From: Chrysogorgia sp. JL179-B06
Lineage: Eukaryota > Cnidaria > Anthozoa > Scleralcyonacea > Chrysogorgiidae
Reading direction: 5' to 3'
Length of the DNA: 64,000 nucleotides
Assembly (NCBI GenBank): GCA_035772405.1
Contig: JAYKKM010000145.1
Span: 365,501-429,500 of the forward strand
Shown: positions 1-11,860 of the stretch, piece after piece
How positions within the stretch are numbered: position 1 is the first letter of the stretch
Layout: every line of letters begins with the position of its first letter
Notes under the pieces: model-generated
What the model was told of the DNA's origin: nothing
Seen by the model: only the letters and a program-made list of their open reading frames with translations
The model's database searches: none
Made by a program: the position numbers and the translations under genes

Positions 1-184
1 AACAAATTCTTAATTTCAGCCTGCGGTTCTTAATAATGGTAGGTTCTTGTTCGCGGGTTTTTAGCCCTTTAGTTGAGTAACTTTGAGTGAACCACAATAT
101 TCTCACTAGCCGAGATTTTAAGAAACCCGCAATCAGTGGATTTAACGAGAGATTTGACGCAATCGCAGGGGTCCCAGGTGTTTT

Positions 185-203
185 GGGGGGGGGGGGGGGG
201 GGG
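185..203. repeat. poly-G tract (19 G)
   Basis: An uninterrupted run of 19 G lies next to a GC-rich dispersed repeat. No gene is visible in 1-960. The short open frames here run through the G tract and the GC-rich repeat and have no recognisable domain. Confidence 0.95.
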
Positions 204-219
204 CTCATTAATCATGCAG

Positions 220-330
220 GCATTGGCAGGCGTCTCAATCCTCAGGACGAGCGAGGCGCGAAGGGGCTGCTGGGAAGGCGGAGGAGCGGGGAACGCCTGG
301 CAGTGGCAGATCTTGCAAGTGTTATGGCGG
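220..330 (+). repeat. GC-rich dispersed repeat, copy 1
   Basis: This block is far more GC-rich than its surroundings. Its segment GACGAGCGAGGCGCGAA (from about 247) recurs in inverse orientation at about 1,083-1,115, and GGCGTCTCAAT recurs near 1,060. It is likely the end of a mobile element of unknown class. Confidence 0.6.
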
Positions 331-1024
331 ACAACAGCATTAGCGAACCGGAAAGCTCTAGAAATCCTTTCGATTATTCCAGAAGACCTGCTCACTTTTA
401 GAATACCTATCCACTTTTGAAACCGCATTTAAAGGCAGAAATACAAAGCGGTTGCTCTAAAATCTCTTTAAATATAATGTCGAAGGTTTCTATTGTGTGT
501 ACTTGTTGTCGTTGTTGATAGTTAAAAAATTAAACGGGGTTTTAAAATAGAACGAAGCAATTGTACATGAAGAACTTTCCGTAATTTGACTCTTTTACTA
601 ACTGTCAACAGATACAAATAGCAAAAGTGAACGGGTATTCTACAATTTAGCGGAGAGCGGACTTGACCATCATATGCGAGTATAAATTCACAACAAGACA
701 GGCGCAAACGATCGACGTTACACGCAAGAATTCTTCTGGAGCGTCGAGGACGTTTTGTTGTGGTTTTTTTTTAGCAGAAATAAACAGAATGAATCGAGAG
801 TCTATAATACATATAATGTTGATAACCACACAATAGCATTATTTTACACACCTTGCAAACTTAGCTTTTTCACAGCTTTATTTACATCTTGACGTGTAGA
901 TCATTGTACATTCGATCATTGTAATGACCACGAATAAAGGCTCAGACAAAGGATCAAGTGCTATTTATTAAAACTGGGTCGAAAAAATAGCGAAATTTGA
1001 AAATACAGCGGTCAAATAGAACGA

Positions 1025-1145
1025 CTTGCAAGAAACCGAACAGGATCTGCCAGGCCGCAGGCGTCTCAATTTTCTCTTCCCGTCTTCCCAGCAGCCCTTT
1101 CGCGCCTCGCTCGTCCCGCTCCTCCGCCTTGCCAATACGCGCGCG
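1025..1145 (-). repeat. GC-rich dispersed repeat, copy 2 (inverted)
   Basis: This is the inverted partner of 220-330. It shares CTTCCCAGCAGCCC and GCGCCTCGCTCGTCC in reverse complement. The pair could bracket one element of about 0.9 kb. No coding region was recognised between them. Confidence 0.55.
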
Positions 1146-1554
1146 TACAAGAATTGAGCTGCCTGGGTACGAGGCAGATGCAGGCATGTGTAAAAGATTA
1201 TAAAAACAGGGCGATAACGAAAAATCAGTCTTGTTGGTAGAACGTTGCGAAAACTCATCTCGGTTGGTTTCAAAAACCCACCTCCCTCCCCTGTAGGACA
1301 ACGGCGTCTTCCCTTGCACAAGCAGTCACTCCGTTTTTCAACCGTTCGTGGATTTTCTGTTGCCATAACTCTCTTATCCGCGTGCGGTTGAATATAAATA
1401 AGCAGTTAATGAGAATGCAATAGGATTTTATTGGAGAAACTCGCACACATGAGTATACCCAAGAGTTTCTGGCTTTGGACGAAAAGTTTCTTTGAGGAGT
1501 GAACACAACAAGTAAATATTCAGGGGTGTATATATCTTTCACCGCTCTGCGCCT

Positions 1555-2573
1555 TTCTAGTGTCCCACAAGGGTCTGTCATCTCGCCTACGTTGCTAACA
1601 TTCATATAAATTATCTGGAGACTGCTGTCACTTTAGTGTTAACATATGTAAATATGCAGACGATTGTGCTCTTGATATTGTTGTAAATGTCGGAGAATCC
1701 AGCACTATGCTGCAAGGGGTTCTCGAATCTCGATGCAGTTCAATATTGGGCTGAGAATCATAAGATGGTGGCCTTCCATCTTACCTCTGATGAACTGGAA
1801 GCATCCAGAAGAGAAGTCTCAGGATAATTGGATTATCTGCCAAATCTTACAAAAGGCTGATGCTAGCGAACTATAGATTTCATTAACAGAATTTGAACAT
1901 CCCTTACATGCAAAATTAAGCCTTAGAGAGTACATCAGTACATGAATAAATGTATCGTGTTCCTCTTTCTGGAACAGAGCGCCATAGGAATAGTTTCTTA
2001 CCAAGAATATTAAGGCGATAAGCTGTTCTATTTAGGTCTATTATTATTTGTATTTAGATCTGTAAATAGTCTCTAATTCGTATTAATTATTTTTGTCTGT
2101 ACCTTAAAACCCATTGTACCTTTCAATTTTAAGATGGACCCAAGTAAATTATTATAATATTTATCACTAGAACAAATTCTTGCCATGAGAGAAGATTGCT
2201 TGCTCAAGAAAAGTTTTTTGCAATGAGTTTCGTATGATGGGAGAAAAATCCTCATTATTGTTTTTATTATGATGGGCCTAATTTATAATAAAATAAGAGC
2301 TGCTCTTTTAGTATTACAACAAAAATTTCAGGGAGAAAAATCCCAGTTCCTCCACGCCAATTCGCTGCATTGTAAAGGGCGTAGAGGAATATGGGCTCGA
2401 GGTTGTTATCAGAGTACTATATGCATGTACTATATGCATGCATGCTAACTGTCTAGATTAGCCTATTGGTTATTACAGTTAGCTTGCTACCTTTACAAAA
2501 GTCTCCTTAAATAATAGTTTATTCACTATATGTATATAAAGGTGCTAATTAATAAAATTGAATTGAATTGAAT
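1555..2573 (+). mobile_element. LINE 3' fragment (decayed reverse transcriptase)
   Basis: Conceptual translation shows the reverse-transcriptase block VPQGSVISPTLL near 1,562 and the catalytic box KYADDCALD near 1,650, then a C-terminal piece RNSFLPRILRR near 1,990. Stops and frame changes break the frame throughout. The element ends in a short (GAATT)n tail near 2,551-2,573, as is usual for CR1/jockey-type LINEs. It is a dead, 5'-truncated copy. Confidence 0.75.
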
Positions 2574-2644
2574 GCAGTTGCATTGTTATCTCTGACGAAT
2601 ATTTCTTCAGCTGCAAATGATTTCCACGAAGTAGTTAGAGTTGT

Positions 2645-2780
2645 TAATTACTACCATAAGGTTACAGGTTCGATCCCTGTCCGGGACTTTTGTGAGGAAT
2701 TTAACTTCAGTTGACGATCGTCCAATTATCGTCTGTCTATCCAAGTTCCCACAATCACTACAGCAATTAATGTATTACTG
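2645..2780 (+). mobile_element. tRNA-derived SINE fragment (family 1)
   Basis: A box-B-like T-arm, GGTTCGATCCC at about 2,666, is followed by a body with TTGACGATCGTCC and ACTACAGCAATTA. The same body recurs at 15,240-15,395, 38,612-38,765 (minus) and 54,045-54,130, so this is a dispersed SINE family and not a tRNA gene. The D-arm half is missing here. Confidence 0.65.
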
Positions 2781-3834
2781 GGGTCCGTTGTTCAAAGCCT
2801 GGATATAGCCTATTCGGTGGATAAGTCATGGCGAGTGAACAGTGCTGTCCTTTCTTTGAAAAACCAAACTTAATCATCTGAATAACACAAGAAGATAGAC
2901 AACTCGCTATTCAATAGATAAAATTTCAATTCGTTTTTTCCAAACAGGAGTTGTATCGTTTTCTATCTACGACTTATCCGCCCGGTTGTTCAAAGCCCGT
3001 ATAGCTTATCCGCCCCTGTAGATTGAACTACACACTATAATATATAGGAAAGCGAAAAGTAGTTAACACAAAGTCGTTAGAGTTGTTAATTATTATAGTA
3101 AAGTCTCATACACACTATATAACAATAATAATAATTATCTTTTCAAGTGCAACAATAGAGAACCAAGCTACGAGTAACACTAACTCGTGCTACAATTATT
3201 TTTCTTTTAGATACATAAACTTCAAAATGAGATTGACGAAGAAAATGAAAATAGGGTGAAATTGTATGACATGAAAAAGCAATCAAAACCTCCAAATTCG
3301 AACTCCAAATTAGAGCAGCTGATTGTAAGTACATGCATATAGACAGTGAAGTAGAGATGCCGAACTGTATTGGAAGTCTGCAGAAGTGTTTCTAGTACCG
3401 GTACCGGTACCGGTCTCCTAGATAAGTTAAAAGGCCGAAGTGGTAAAAATGTGTTGCCTAGCAAGAGTACTGCAAGATTGACTTTTTGCTTGATGTTGGC
3501 TGTCAAAAATAACTTTGTGGCGCCGAAAACGGAGCCATCAAACACATGACTTATGCAAGGCATGCTTATATAGTTTCATATATGTAACTGTTGTGTTCAG
3601 CTAGGAGGTTACAACTAGGGCTGGGCCAAAACCAGAGGCATCAAACACATGTCCTATGGCATTTACAGGTCCATGCGTTTGTCATATGTGACCGGGCGGA
3701 AGATTCTAACCTTCGTAGTTTGAGGTAGTAAAAATTCTCGTAACGCGTATTAATGACCTGCGACGTCATGTGCTGGGTAAAGCAGTCAGTGTTGGTGGAA
3801 ATGCAAAGAAATAAGCTGCTTAGTATTATTTTTG
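2781..3834. other. no gene recognised
   Basis: AT-rich unique-looking sequence. It contains a short run of GGTACC repeats near 3,397-3,413 (ACCGGTACCGGTACCGG). Open frames of up to 113 codons on the minus strand near 3,143-3,563 resemble no family I know. Confidence 0.5.
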
Positions 3835-3837
3835 TAA

Positions 3838-4257
3838 GGGGTCATCCATAATTATCAACATTTTCACAAGCGTACAGAGCGTACTCTTCGACCCCTTCCC
3901 TCCCAGAGCGTACTCTTAAATGTTGAACCTTATGCACAACGTCTGCTCTCTTCACCAAGAATTTACGTAGTGTTTCTATTTCATGGTCGAGTGAGCTATT
4001 GTCGGTCGCCATTGTTCTGATAATGAAGCACCGTTAGAAAAAGAGGGCCTGGGACCGAGGTAGTGCTTCCACCACGATCCAGTTTTCTTTTTTGAAGGAT
4101 AATTTTCTTGCCAAAATCGGTGCAAGTGGAAGTACTGCTGTGCATTCAATGAAAGCCATCATCGACATTTTAAAAAGCGTACATTGTCATTAACCCCCTC
4201 CCCCCAGCGTACGCTCTGTATACGCTTGTGAAAATGTTGATAATTATGGATGACCCC
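3838..4257. mobile_element. PIF/Harbinger-like MITE, 420 bp
   Basis: Termini GGGGTCATCCATAATTA and its inverse TAATTATGGATGACCCC form inverted repeats of about 50 bp that also include AACATTTTCACAAGCGTA. A perfect 3-bp target duplication TAA flanks it (3,835-3,837 and 4,258-4,260). A 3-bp TWA duplication is typical of PIF/Harbinger elements. No transposase is present, so it is non-autonomous. Confidence 0.85.
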
Positions 4258-4398
4258 TAATCACTATTACAACCACAACTGGGCCATACATGGCCCCACG
4301 ACAGGTAGCACAACAGTGATGATGGTATATTCAACTTTTAAAATGTGTCTCCAGTATTTTCATAGTGCCAAACTATTTTTGTTGCCAATGTCCTTAAT

Positions 4399-5306
4399 TA
4401 GGGTTACAGAACACCCTAGGAAGCCCATTCACGAAATTTGTTACTGCCCGCGAAATTTGTCTCAAATTTGCACCAAATATAGTTAAGTATGTGAAGAACA
4501 CTATCATGTTGTGAAAAAAATTAAAAATACAATATTTTTCCAGATATATCCATCAATTTAAATCATATGACCTTCGCGCCGCGGTTTAACCTGGTCTTTG
4601 GTTTTACCAAAAAGCTCTCAATTTACCATATTTACACTTCTCAATGTTTGTTCTAAAAAAGTGTGTCGGGGATTTTTTATTACTGGAGGGGTTTAGCAGC
4701 TAGGATATTTTATTTCTCGACCTATGTTGTGGAAGAAGAAATTGACGCATGAAGGCCTGTAACTCAGTTAGTTTTTACATATAAAAAAAACCCCGACACT
4801 TTTGTAGCCCAGATGTTCGCTGACATTATGTGCAAGTTTGGTGGGAATCGGTTAAAACGCGCGATCAGGTTACACCTTTTAGTACCCCTATGTGACTCAA
4901 AATTGATGTGATAATAAATAAGCCGTGAAAGTTTGGCGCGGTTTTAACAGCTATTGCAAATTCTCCGCCCCCTCTAATAATTGAATTACTTTCCACCAAT
5001 AAGAACAACAGCGATATTAATTGTTTGTTTTGTGGTGAGTTGCAATTGCAAAACAAAGACTATGCTGTCATTCATCTTGTTAACTAATAGTTGACTTTCC
5101 CGCCACGGATAATAACCGTAAACCGTTTTAACACGATAACTCGCTCAATTTTCAATATTTTCAATTCAAATTTTTGCAGCTGATAGATCTAATGGTACAT
5201 ATAATTTTTTTGAAAATGGTGTTTTGATATGTTTGTAAAGGTTTACAAACATATCAAAACACCATTTTCAAAAAAAATTACCATTCTAGGGTATTCTGTA
5301 ACCTTA
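4399..5306. mobile_element. 908-bp TIR element, non-autonomous, class unknown
   Basis: The left end TAGGGTTACAGAACACCCTA (4,399) and the right end TAGGGTATTCTGTAACCTTA (to 5,306) are imperfect 21-bp inverted repeats. I could not find a convincing target duplication. The interior holds a second inverted pair (GTCGGGGATTTTT near 4,665, AAAACCCCGACAC near 4,787) and a strong palindrome near its right end. Confidence 0.6.
5191..5285. repeat. long near-perfect palindrome
   Basis: Arms of about 36 bp centred near 5,240 (GATATGTTTGTAAA and its inverse TTTACAAACATATC) are nearly spacer-free. The similarity extends to outer AATGGTA/TACCATT blocks after a small insertion in the left arm. It would form a very stable cruciform or hairpin. 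Confidence 0.85.
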
Positions 5307-6734
5307 GCCAATTTTTCTTGGTTTTTTTTGTTTGCAAATTTGCAATATGCATGCAGGTCCCACAACAACTTCCATCCATCTTAAATCCCACAACAACTTG
5401 CTATATTTTTGCTCAGCATAAATTGCGTTTCAAGTTCGCAAGAGCAATTCGGCATCGTTCTCTAAATTTTATTTCATTTTCTAGATTAAATCAGAACAGA
5501 AGAGTGAATCTTTAAAGTTGTTGATGCTCCAATTTTGTTCTGGATTGGTTACTTGTGATTCTGACATGTGAACCGATGTTTGAACCAATGGAAACGGTGA
5601 CAAAAATTGAAGGTCTGACTAAAAATTCACATCTTGGTTGCTTTGATAAGCTTGCTAATCCTATATACTGCCAGTTTCATGTAATATACAGTCGTACCGT
5701 ACTATTGTAAACGTGGAATCACATCTGCCCGTGAAGTGACGTTTTTCTTAAACTTCGATCAATGATAGCATTTTCACTGAATCACTAATAGAGTTCCAGA
5801 TTCTATAGGATCCTTTTATCTTGATGTTAAATTGTCCAAAAGGGACCGAAAAATATTGTACATATGACCACTTCTTTCCTCGAAGCAATAATTCTACAGA
5901 GTAAAAAAACTGTAAATTTAATAAGAATGAATCTTTTTGCCCACTTAATTCATATTAAGTATAGCTAATCATATTTTAGCAAGTGCAATTATGATTTACA
6001 CTATACGAGTGATATTTCAAAATTGTGCCAAAATTACACGAGCCGTTAGGCGAGCGCAATTTGGCACAAATATTTCAAATATTAGATGTGTGAAGTTGAT
6101 CGTCCAGGTTGTTATCTTGAGAAAGACTATTGTTGGTGACGAGCAGTGTAAATCCTTAATTGCACGAGCAAAATCATATGTTTATACTTGTCTTGTTTAT
6201 TATATGTATGAGAAAATTACGTTTTCTCATCAGAGTGTAGTGTCCAACTTGTCAAAAGTTTCTTATCATCTGAAGGTTTGTTAGCCATAAAATCACAAAC
6301 AAAATAACTAGAATGCTCGTTCATGGCATTAATTTTTTCACAAGAAAATTTCTTGAAAATTACTAAACAAAAAAATTACTTTATTTAGTAAATACTCACA
6401 TACTTAATGAGCGAATAACTAGTCCTACGCTCTGTATTAATTCAAGCCTTTAATAACGTATTTCGCCGTTAAGAACAATGGAAAAGTTTCACTCCAAATC
6501 TTCTCTGCATTCATTTTAATATATTTTTATATAATTTTTAATTACTAGCATTCATTTAAATTTTAGTTAGTAAGAAATTATTCAAAACAAATCATTGCAA
6601 ATGACAGCCGCTTTTAGCTTTTGTTTCCATGGTAACATTAATTGCACTCCCATATTGCAATTAATGAAGCGTAGTAGAACGACCAGGAGTGCTATATGAA
6701 TGCCAAAATCATACGAGTGATTAGAGACACGAGT
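5307..6734. other. no gene recognised; contains a fold-back hairpin at 6,019-6,080
   Basis: AT-rich sequence. A stem-loop near 6,019-6,080 pairs TTGTGCCAAAATT with AATTTGGCACAA around the loop GAGCCGTTAGGCGAG. That loop resembles those of the fold-back elements at 7.7-7.98 kb, so a relic of the same family is likely. A 97-codon frame at 5,991-6,284 runs through the hairpin and is probably not a gene. Confidence 0.45.
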
Positions 6735-8020
6735 TTATAAAATAACATGTACACAACAAGCAATTTGATTGGTCAATACCCGTGCAGGATGAGAGTATCC
6801 TGCACGGGAATTTACAGCAATTTTAAGTGGCGTTTTCCATCTCATTCCGTTTATCGTTATAAGTTAAAACAAAACTCTCAAAAAAAAAACAGAATATAGT
6901 TTTTGTATTGTGAGAAAACTATCACCGAGAAAACTGATCGTCTGATCCATTTTGTGTTCAATAGCGAAGTTAAACAATACGAGGTTTGAAAAGGGCATGT
7001 TTTGAAAGCAACAAACTCACGAGAATAATATACTGTTTAAATACCTTCTATTTTTTTGCCTGATGAACTCACTGGGAAAAGAACAATCTTTATCTATACG
7101 AAGTAAAATACCCAACAGCTCTCGACTTAAAATCCAAAATCTTCCAGTGAAATTGTGAAAAAGACAGCGAAGACCTTTCCAGAGCGACAGTTGTTGCCCA
7201 TAATATCTGTCTGTTCGCTTTGAAACAACAAGCCAAACCCTGAGACGGCTGATTCCAGTAACGATTAAGCTTATACCTAAAACTAGTCAGTATTTTTATA
7301 TTCAAAGTCGAGTTTTTTATCCATATTCTTCTCTTTAATTCTTGTCGGATTTGTCGGCAAAACAAATTTCAGCTTTCCGGCCTGCTCGTCTGCTGTTGGA
7401 GACGAATTATGATTGGTAGTTGATAATTCTTGGGAAAATTTGTATTCTCATCATATTATTTTTGGATAAAATTCGTTATTTCTCTGTCGTTATTTTATAA
7501 AATAAATACCAAATGGATTTCCGTGCAGGATACTGTGTTATAAAATAACATGTATGCTACGCAAGCTCTGATTGGTCAATACCCGTGTTTGGATCAGGCC
7601 ATCCAAACACGAAAATTTCCCGCCAAAATTTTACTCAAGTTTGTGTTGCTCGTTCGTTCGTATTATTTTATAAAATAAATACCTAATGGTTTTTCCGTGT
7701 TTGGATAGCCTGATCCAAACACTTGGGATGTTGCTCGACTTTCGAAAAGCTAAAAACACTCGCCTAGCGGCTCGTGTTTCTTTACGCTTTTCTTAAGTCT
7801 CGCAACATCCCGCGTGTTTGGATCAGGCCATCCAAACACGCAAACCATTAGGTATTTCTTTAATCCAAATACTTGGGATGTTGCTCGACTTCCGAAAAGC
7901 TAAAAAACACTCGCCTATCGGCTCGTGTTTTTTTACGCTTTTCGAAAGTCTCCCAACATCCCGCGTGTTTGGATCACAGTATCCTGCACGGAAAACCATT
8001 TGGTATTCCTTTAATGATTT
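6735..8020. mobile_element. nested fold-back / palindromic TIR element cluster
   Basis: Starts TTATAAAATAACATGTA at 6,735 and again at 7,539, each followed by GATTGGTCAATACCCGTG and then a stem-loop. The hairpin at 6,779-6,808 pairs CCCGTGCAGGAT with ATCCTGCACGGG. Outer arms at 7,508-7,538 pair with 7,975-8,006 (CCGTGCAGGATACTGTG and its inverse). Inside them, arms around 7,674-7,706 pair with 7,814-7,860. Two tandem palindromic units of about 105-117 bp (7,722-7,826 and 7,862-7,978) carry the loop CTCGCCTAGCGGCTCG or a near variant. This is best read as repeated insertion of one family into itself. No transposase is present. Confidence 0.7.
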
Positions 8021-10189
8021 TGGCATTAATAGCACGACTGGTCGTTCTATTACCTGTTAATTATATTCCCTCTGTATAATAGCTCTTTAAAACAATATTC
8101 ATTATTATATTATCAACTCAATTATCAACATTAGTTGTTTTTTGTTGTTACTTTTTTAAGCAAAAAGGTGGACCTAAAAATGTAGACCTTTTTAAGTCAA
8201 AAGATTTTTAAGTAAAAAGGTATATATCCGCATTCAATTTATGTAATTAAATTAAATTATTGTTAATTACCAAAGCGGAAATGTGTTTTTCTTAAACATC
8301 ACATGACTACAGTCCCGCGTTTGAGCAACGCAAAATATCAAACAAGACTATTTATGTTGAATCTAAGGCGAATAAAACTACAGGTTTTCTTTGGGGAACA
8401 TTATCGTTTGCTATTTCCTTATAATTTGAGATGTTGAAGTACAGCGATTAATATCGATGAATGGATTTAGCGAACATTTGAGCTTTTCAACTCAATGTCA
8501 CCCTAGTAAAAGCTACAAAGCGAACGGAATGCTGGTTGTAGTCCTGCTGTGCTCGGTAGTTACTGTTATCCTTCTTGTCTTCGAATAAAACAAAGGAATG
8601 AAAACTTTGTGCCTATAGGGACACAGTACGCCGTGTAGTGCTTGTCATTTCACCTGACTTTTGACATGGATAACGGGGTTTTTCTCGTTCGGTAAGAGGA
8701 AAATATTGTTGACATTGCTTGTTTTTGGTTGCTTTTGGCGTTGCTTATATAAAATACATCACCAAATAGATGGGAAGATATAATTTTATTTATCCAAAAC
8801 CCTTTTCTTTATTTTTGAGAAATCCCACCAAAAACCTATACCTTGTATACTGAACTGTGATTGGCCAATTGTGATACTAGCCTAGTTTTCATTGGTTGCT
8901 TCAGGAGTTCGATTACAGCCCCTAAAGAGTGTTATTAATGATTAATCGCACTCTTGTGAACCAATAAGATTGTGGCATTTGTGGCACGAAATAATTGTAC
9001 TCCTCTCGACCAATCACAATGCAGTAATTTTGTCATGCATATAATAACATGTCAAATAATATTTATAGGTGTCATTAGAGCTAATTTACTAATCTAATCT
9101 AACTATTTCTTTCGTATCGTCAATTAGTTTATTTTGTTTGTTGAAGAAAAAATATTTTAATAAAAAAAATATTTTAATATAGAACTGTAAATTTGTTATA
9201 CCAAAAGCATTGTTATTAAAAGTGTAAGGAAATTATCGTACATTAAAGAAATATGGTTTTCCTTGTTTATATATACTGTCAATTAAAAACGCAGGGTGTG
9301 TTTGACTATGTGCACACGATGTCTTTAAAAAACTATCGTTTTTACGCCGCGTTCACACGGAAACTGACGAAAACGACCTCAAGTGACGAAAACGTTTTCA
9401 ATGCTGAAAACGTTATCTATTCTGATAACCGTTTTCGTTATGTGTCGTTTGCCTTTTGAACTCGTGTGAACAGGTCACAACCTTTAAACAAAAAAAATCA
9501 ATATGGCGTCTAAAAGTTCAAATCATAATATTCTTGTTCTCTGAAAGCTCCAATAAAACAAAATATATGGCCTATCAAGTGTTTAATGTTCAATAACGGT
9601 TTAAAATATGTTTAACTTAGCTGATGTCGACCATGTCGAACAAAAATATAAATAACGAACGAAGAGTGCAAAATTGCCATATAAGACCCCATTTCTCTGG
9701 AAAATAAATGATAATAAAGTCCGTATCCTACTAAATCCTGCTTTCTGATTGGCTAACGAGCGGTCCGTATGAGACCATACGGACCGCTCGACTTAATTTC
9801 AATTTTAAATGCATTTTATAAGCCGTAAAATATTCTAAAAACATTTGAAAATGAACTCAAACGAGATTGAACATATTGAAAGACATATAAGTGAGTTTTG
9901 TTATCCGAAAAAGACTTAACTCTCAATTTCATTTGACGAAGGTAAAAGCACAGACTTTCCTTTTTTCCACTGAGGACCTCTCAGCAGGTAAATAACGTAT
10001 GCATACGCCCGCTGTATTAGAGATGTAATTTCTATTGAGAGAAAAGTGGCAGCAAATTTGCATATAATGGAAACATTCCTATGTACCGTATAACTAGAGC
10101 GTCAAAACAACAAAATTCCAAAGAACACATTTAAAAACGCACGAAACAACCTCGTGTGCAAAGAAAAGTAACTTAAGAAAAGCCTAGCA
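8021..10189. other. no gene recognised; small MITE-like repeats
   Basis: Mostly AT-rich. A short TIR element lies near 9,352-9,474 (GCGTTCACACG at the left, CGTGTGAACAGG at the right). A perfect 15-bp-arm hairpin (CGAGCGGTCCGTATG) sits at 9,757-9,790 beside CTGATTGGCTAACGAG, resembling the fold-back family upstream. No coding region is supported. Confidence 0.45.
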
Positions 10190-10239
10190 GAAACACGAGC
10201 CGTTAGCAACATTCCAGGTGATTATATCCAAGTGAAAAG

Positions 10240-10340
10240 AAGAGGAGTTGACCAAGATTTTGAAGCCAAAGCAATGGAAATGCGACCCTAGCAACCCTCT
10301 AGACCTTGCCGTTCAGAAAGCGTTTCTCGTCCCCCGTTTA
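10240..10340 (+). mobile_element. Penelope-like element, 5' part (interrupted)
   Basis: Translation gives KAMEM, then LAVQKAFLVPR. The same block occurs at 37,785-37,870. It ends where a LINE begins, and the PLE resumes near 11,356. The family assignment rests on the downstream GIY-YIG endonuclease part. Confidence 0.6.
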
Positions 10341-11204
10341 GACACCTAAACATAGAACTAAACATAGAACTAAATAGCTTACATCACTGGCTACAAGCGA
10401 ATAAATTATCTCTAAATATCAGCAAAACGGAATACATTATCGTGTCTCAACAGAGATTATCACGAATTGAAATAGATCCTAATGTTTTAATTGACGATCA
10501 AAATATTAATCGTGTGACTAGCACAAAAAATCTGGGTGTTTTTATTGATGAAAAAATAACATGGAGAACCCATGTTGATCACATGGAGAACCCATGTTGA
10601 TCATGTATCCAAAAACATATCAAAAGGAATAGGAGTCCTACGAAGAGCTAAAGATGTAGTCAGTAAGGATAGTCTAAAGAAATTATATCAAGCTCTAGTC
10701 TTACCTCACTTTGATTACTGTTCCCTTGTTTGGGACAACTGCTCAGGTGAATTAAAAGATAAATTACAAAAGTTACAGAATAGAGCAGCCCGCATTATTA
10801 CTGGTGATAGCTATTACTCATCAGCCACTGTTACTTTGTCCAAATTAGGATGGAAAACATTTCAGTGTCGCAGGGATGAGCAATTATTGTCCCTAGCTGA
10901 TAAATGCATCAGTGGAAAATCAAATTTAAGTAATTTATTTGAGTTGGTAAACCGGGACTGTTATGATTTGAGAAGTAATAATAAGAAGCTGTCCTTACCC
11001 AAACCGAATACTAATGCTATGGAAAAAAGTTTTAGTTATCGAGGTGCCATGATCTGGAATTCAGTAAATTAAATTTATTTTCATTAAAATTATCTTAACT
11101 TGTATATATAGTTAGTTTTGTTTTTTTAGTAATAGTTCTATATTTGTATTGTTGGTTTTTATTATTTTAACCTATTGAATTGTAAGTAATTTAGTTAGTC
11201 AGTC

Positions 11205-11236
<32 letters not shown>

Positions 11237-11276
11237 AGTCAGTCAGTCAGTCAGTCAGTCAGTCAGTCAGTCAGTC

Positions 11277-11325
<49 letters not shown>

Positions 11326-11350
11326 GTTAGTTAATTAGATAATATTTTAT
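10341..11350 (+). mobile_element. 5'-truncated CR1/jockey-like LINE inserted in a PLE
   Basis: The frame encodes the end of the reverse-transcriptase domain (SLNISKTEYIIVSQ, then NLGVFIDEKITW) and the usual C-terminal region (LYQALVLPHFDYCSLVWDN, LQNRAARIITG, ending MIWNSVN). A direct 22-bp duplication near 10,558-10,603 (unit begins ACATGGAGAACC) shifts the frame, so the open frame restarts at 10,572. The 3' end carries tetranucleotide repeats. PLE sequence on both sides shows that it inserted into an older element. Confidence 0.85.
11193..11338 (+). repeat. (AGTC)n followed by (AGTT)n microsatellite
   Basis: About 20 AGTC units, one with a substitution (AGTCCGTC), pass directly into about 12 AGTT units. 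The tract is the 3' tail of the LINE just upstream and probably grew from its short tail repeat. Confidence 0.95.
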
Positions 11351-11355
11351 TATAA

Positions 11356-11860
11356 TATAGCTGATGCCCTTGAACCACCTTTGGAACAAGTTTCGAACAA
11401 CAAAATTCCTCTAGTTCTAACATTTCACCCTTTCAATTTTAAAGTTAAAGATATTATCAATCGGAATTTTCACATTTTACAAAATGATGCGAGACGTCAG
11501 GCATTTTCACCGATAACCCTTTGTTATCTTTTTAAACAAAATACCTCGGCACCAGCGGGAATGTTTTCTTGCGGCCGTTCCCGCTGCTAATCATGTTCTT
11601 TCCTCAATCCCACTACAGTTATTACTGCCCCCAAATCCGCCCACACAATCCGTCACACTTATTCATGCACGTCCACCAACATCATTTATTGCATTTCTTG
11701 CGATAAATGTCCCAAAATCTACATCGGTAAAACTGGACAACGCCTTTCAGACAGGTTTGCTGAACATCTTCTTTCCGTGAGGAACAATGATGTTGACAAA
11801 CCTGAAGCCCGCCATTTCAACAGTTCTAACCATTTGGTTTCAGACATGAAAGTCGTATTG
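11356..11860 (+). mobile_element. Penelope-like element, 3' part with GIY-YIG endonuclease
   Basis: Translation shows IPLVLTFHPFNFKVKDIINR, then KQNTSAPAGMFSCGRS. From about 11,660 follows a cysteine-containing segment, CDKCPKIYIGKTGQRLSDRF, continuing AEHLLSVRNNDVDKPEARHF. The YIGKTG...RFAEH pattern is that of the GIY-YIG nuclease domain of PLEs. Frame breaks show it is dead. A homologous fragment lies at 40,290-40,860. Confidence 0.8.
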
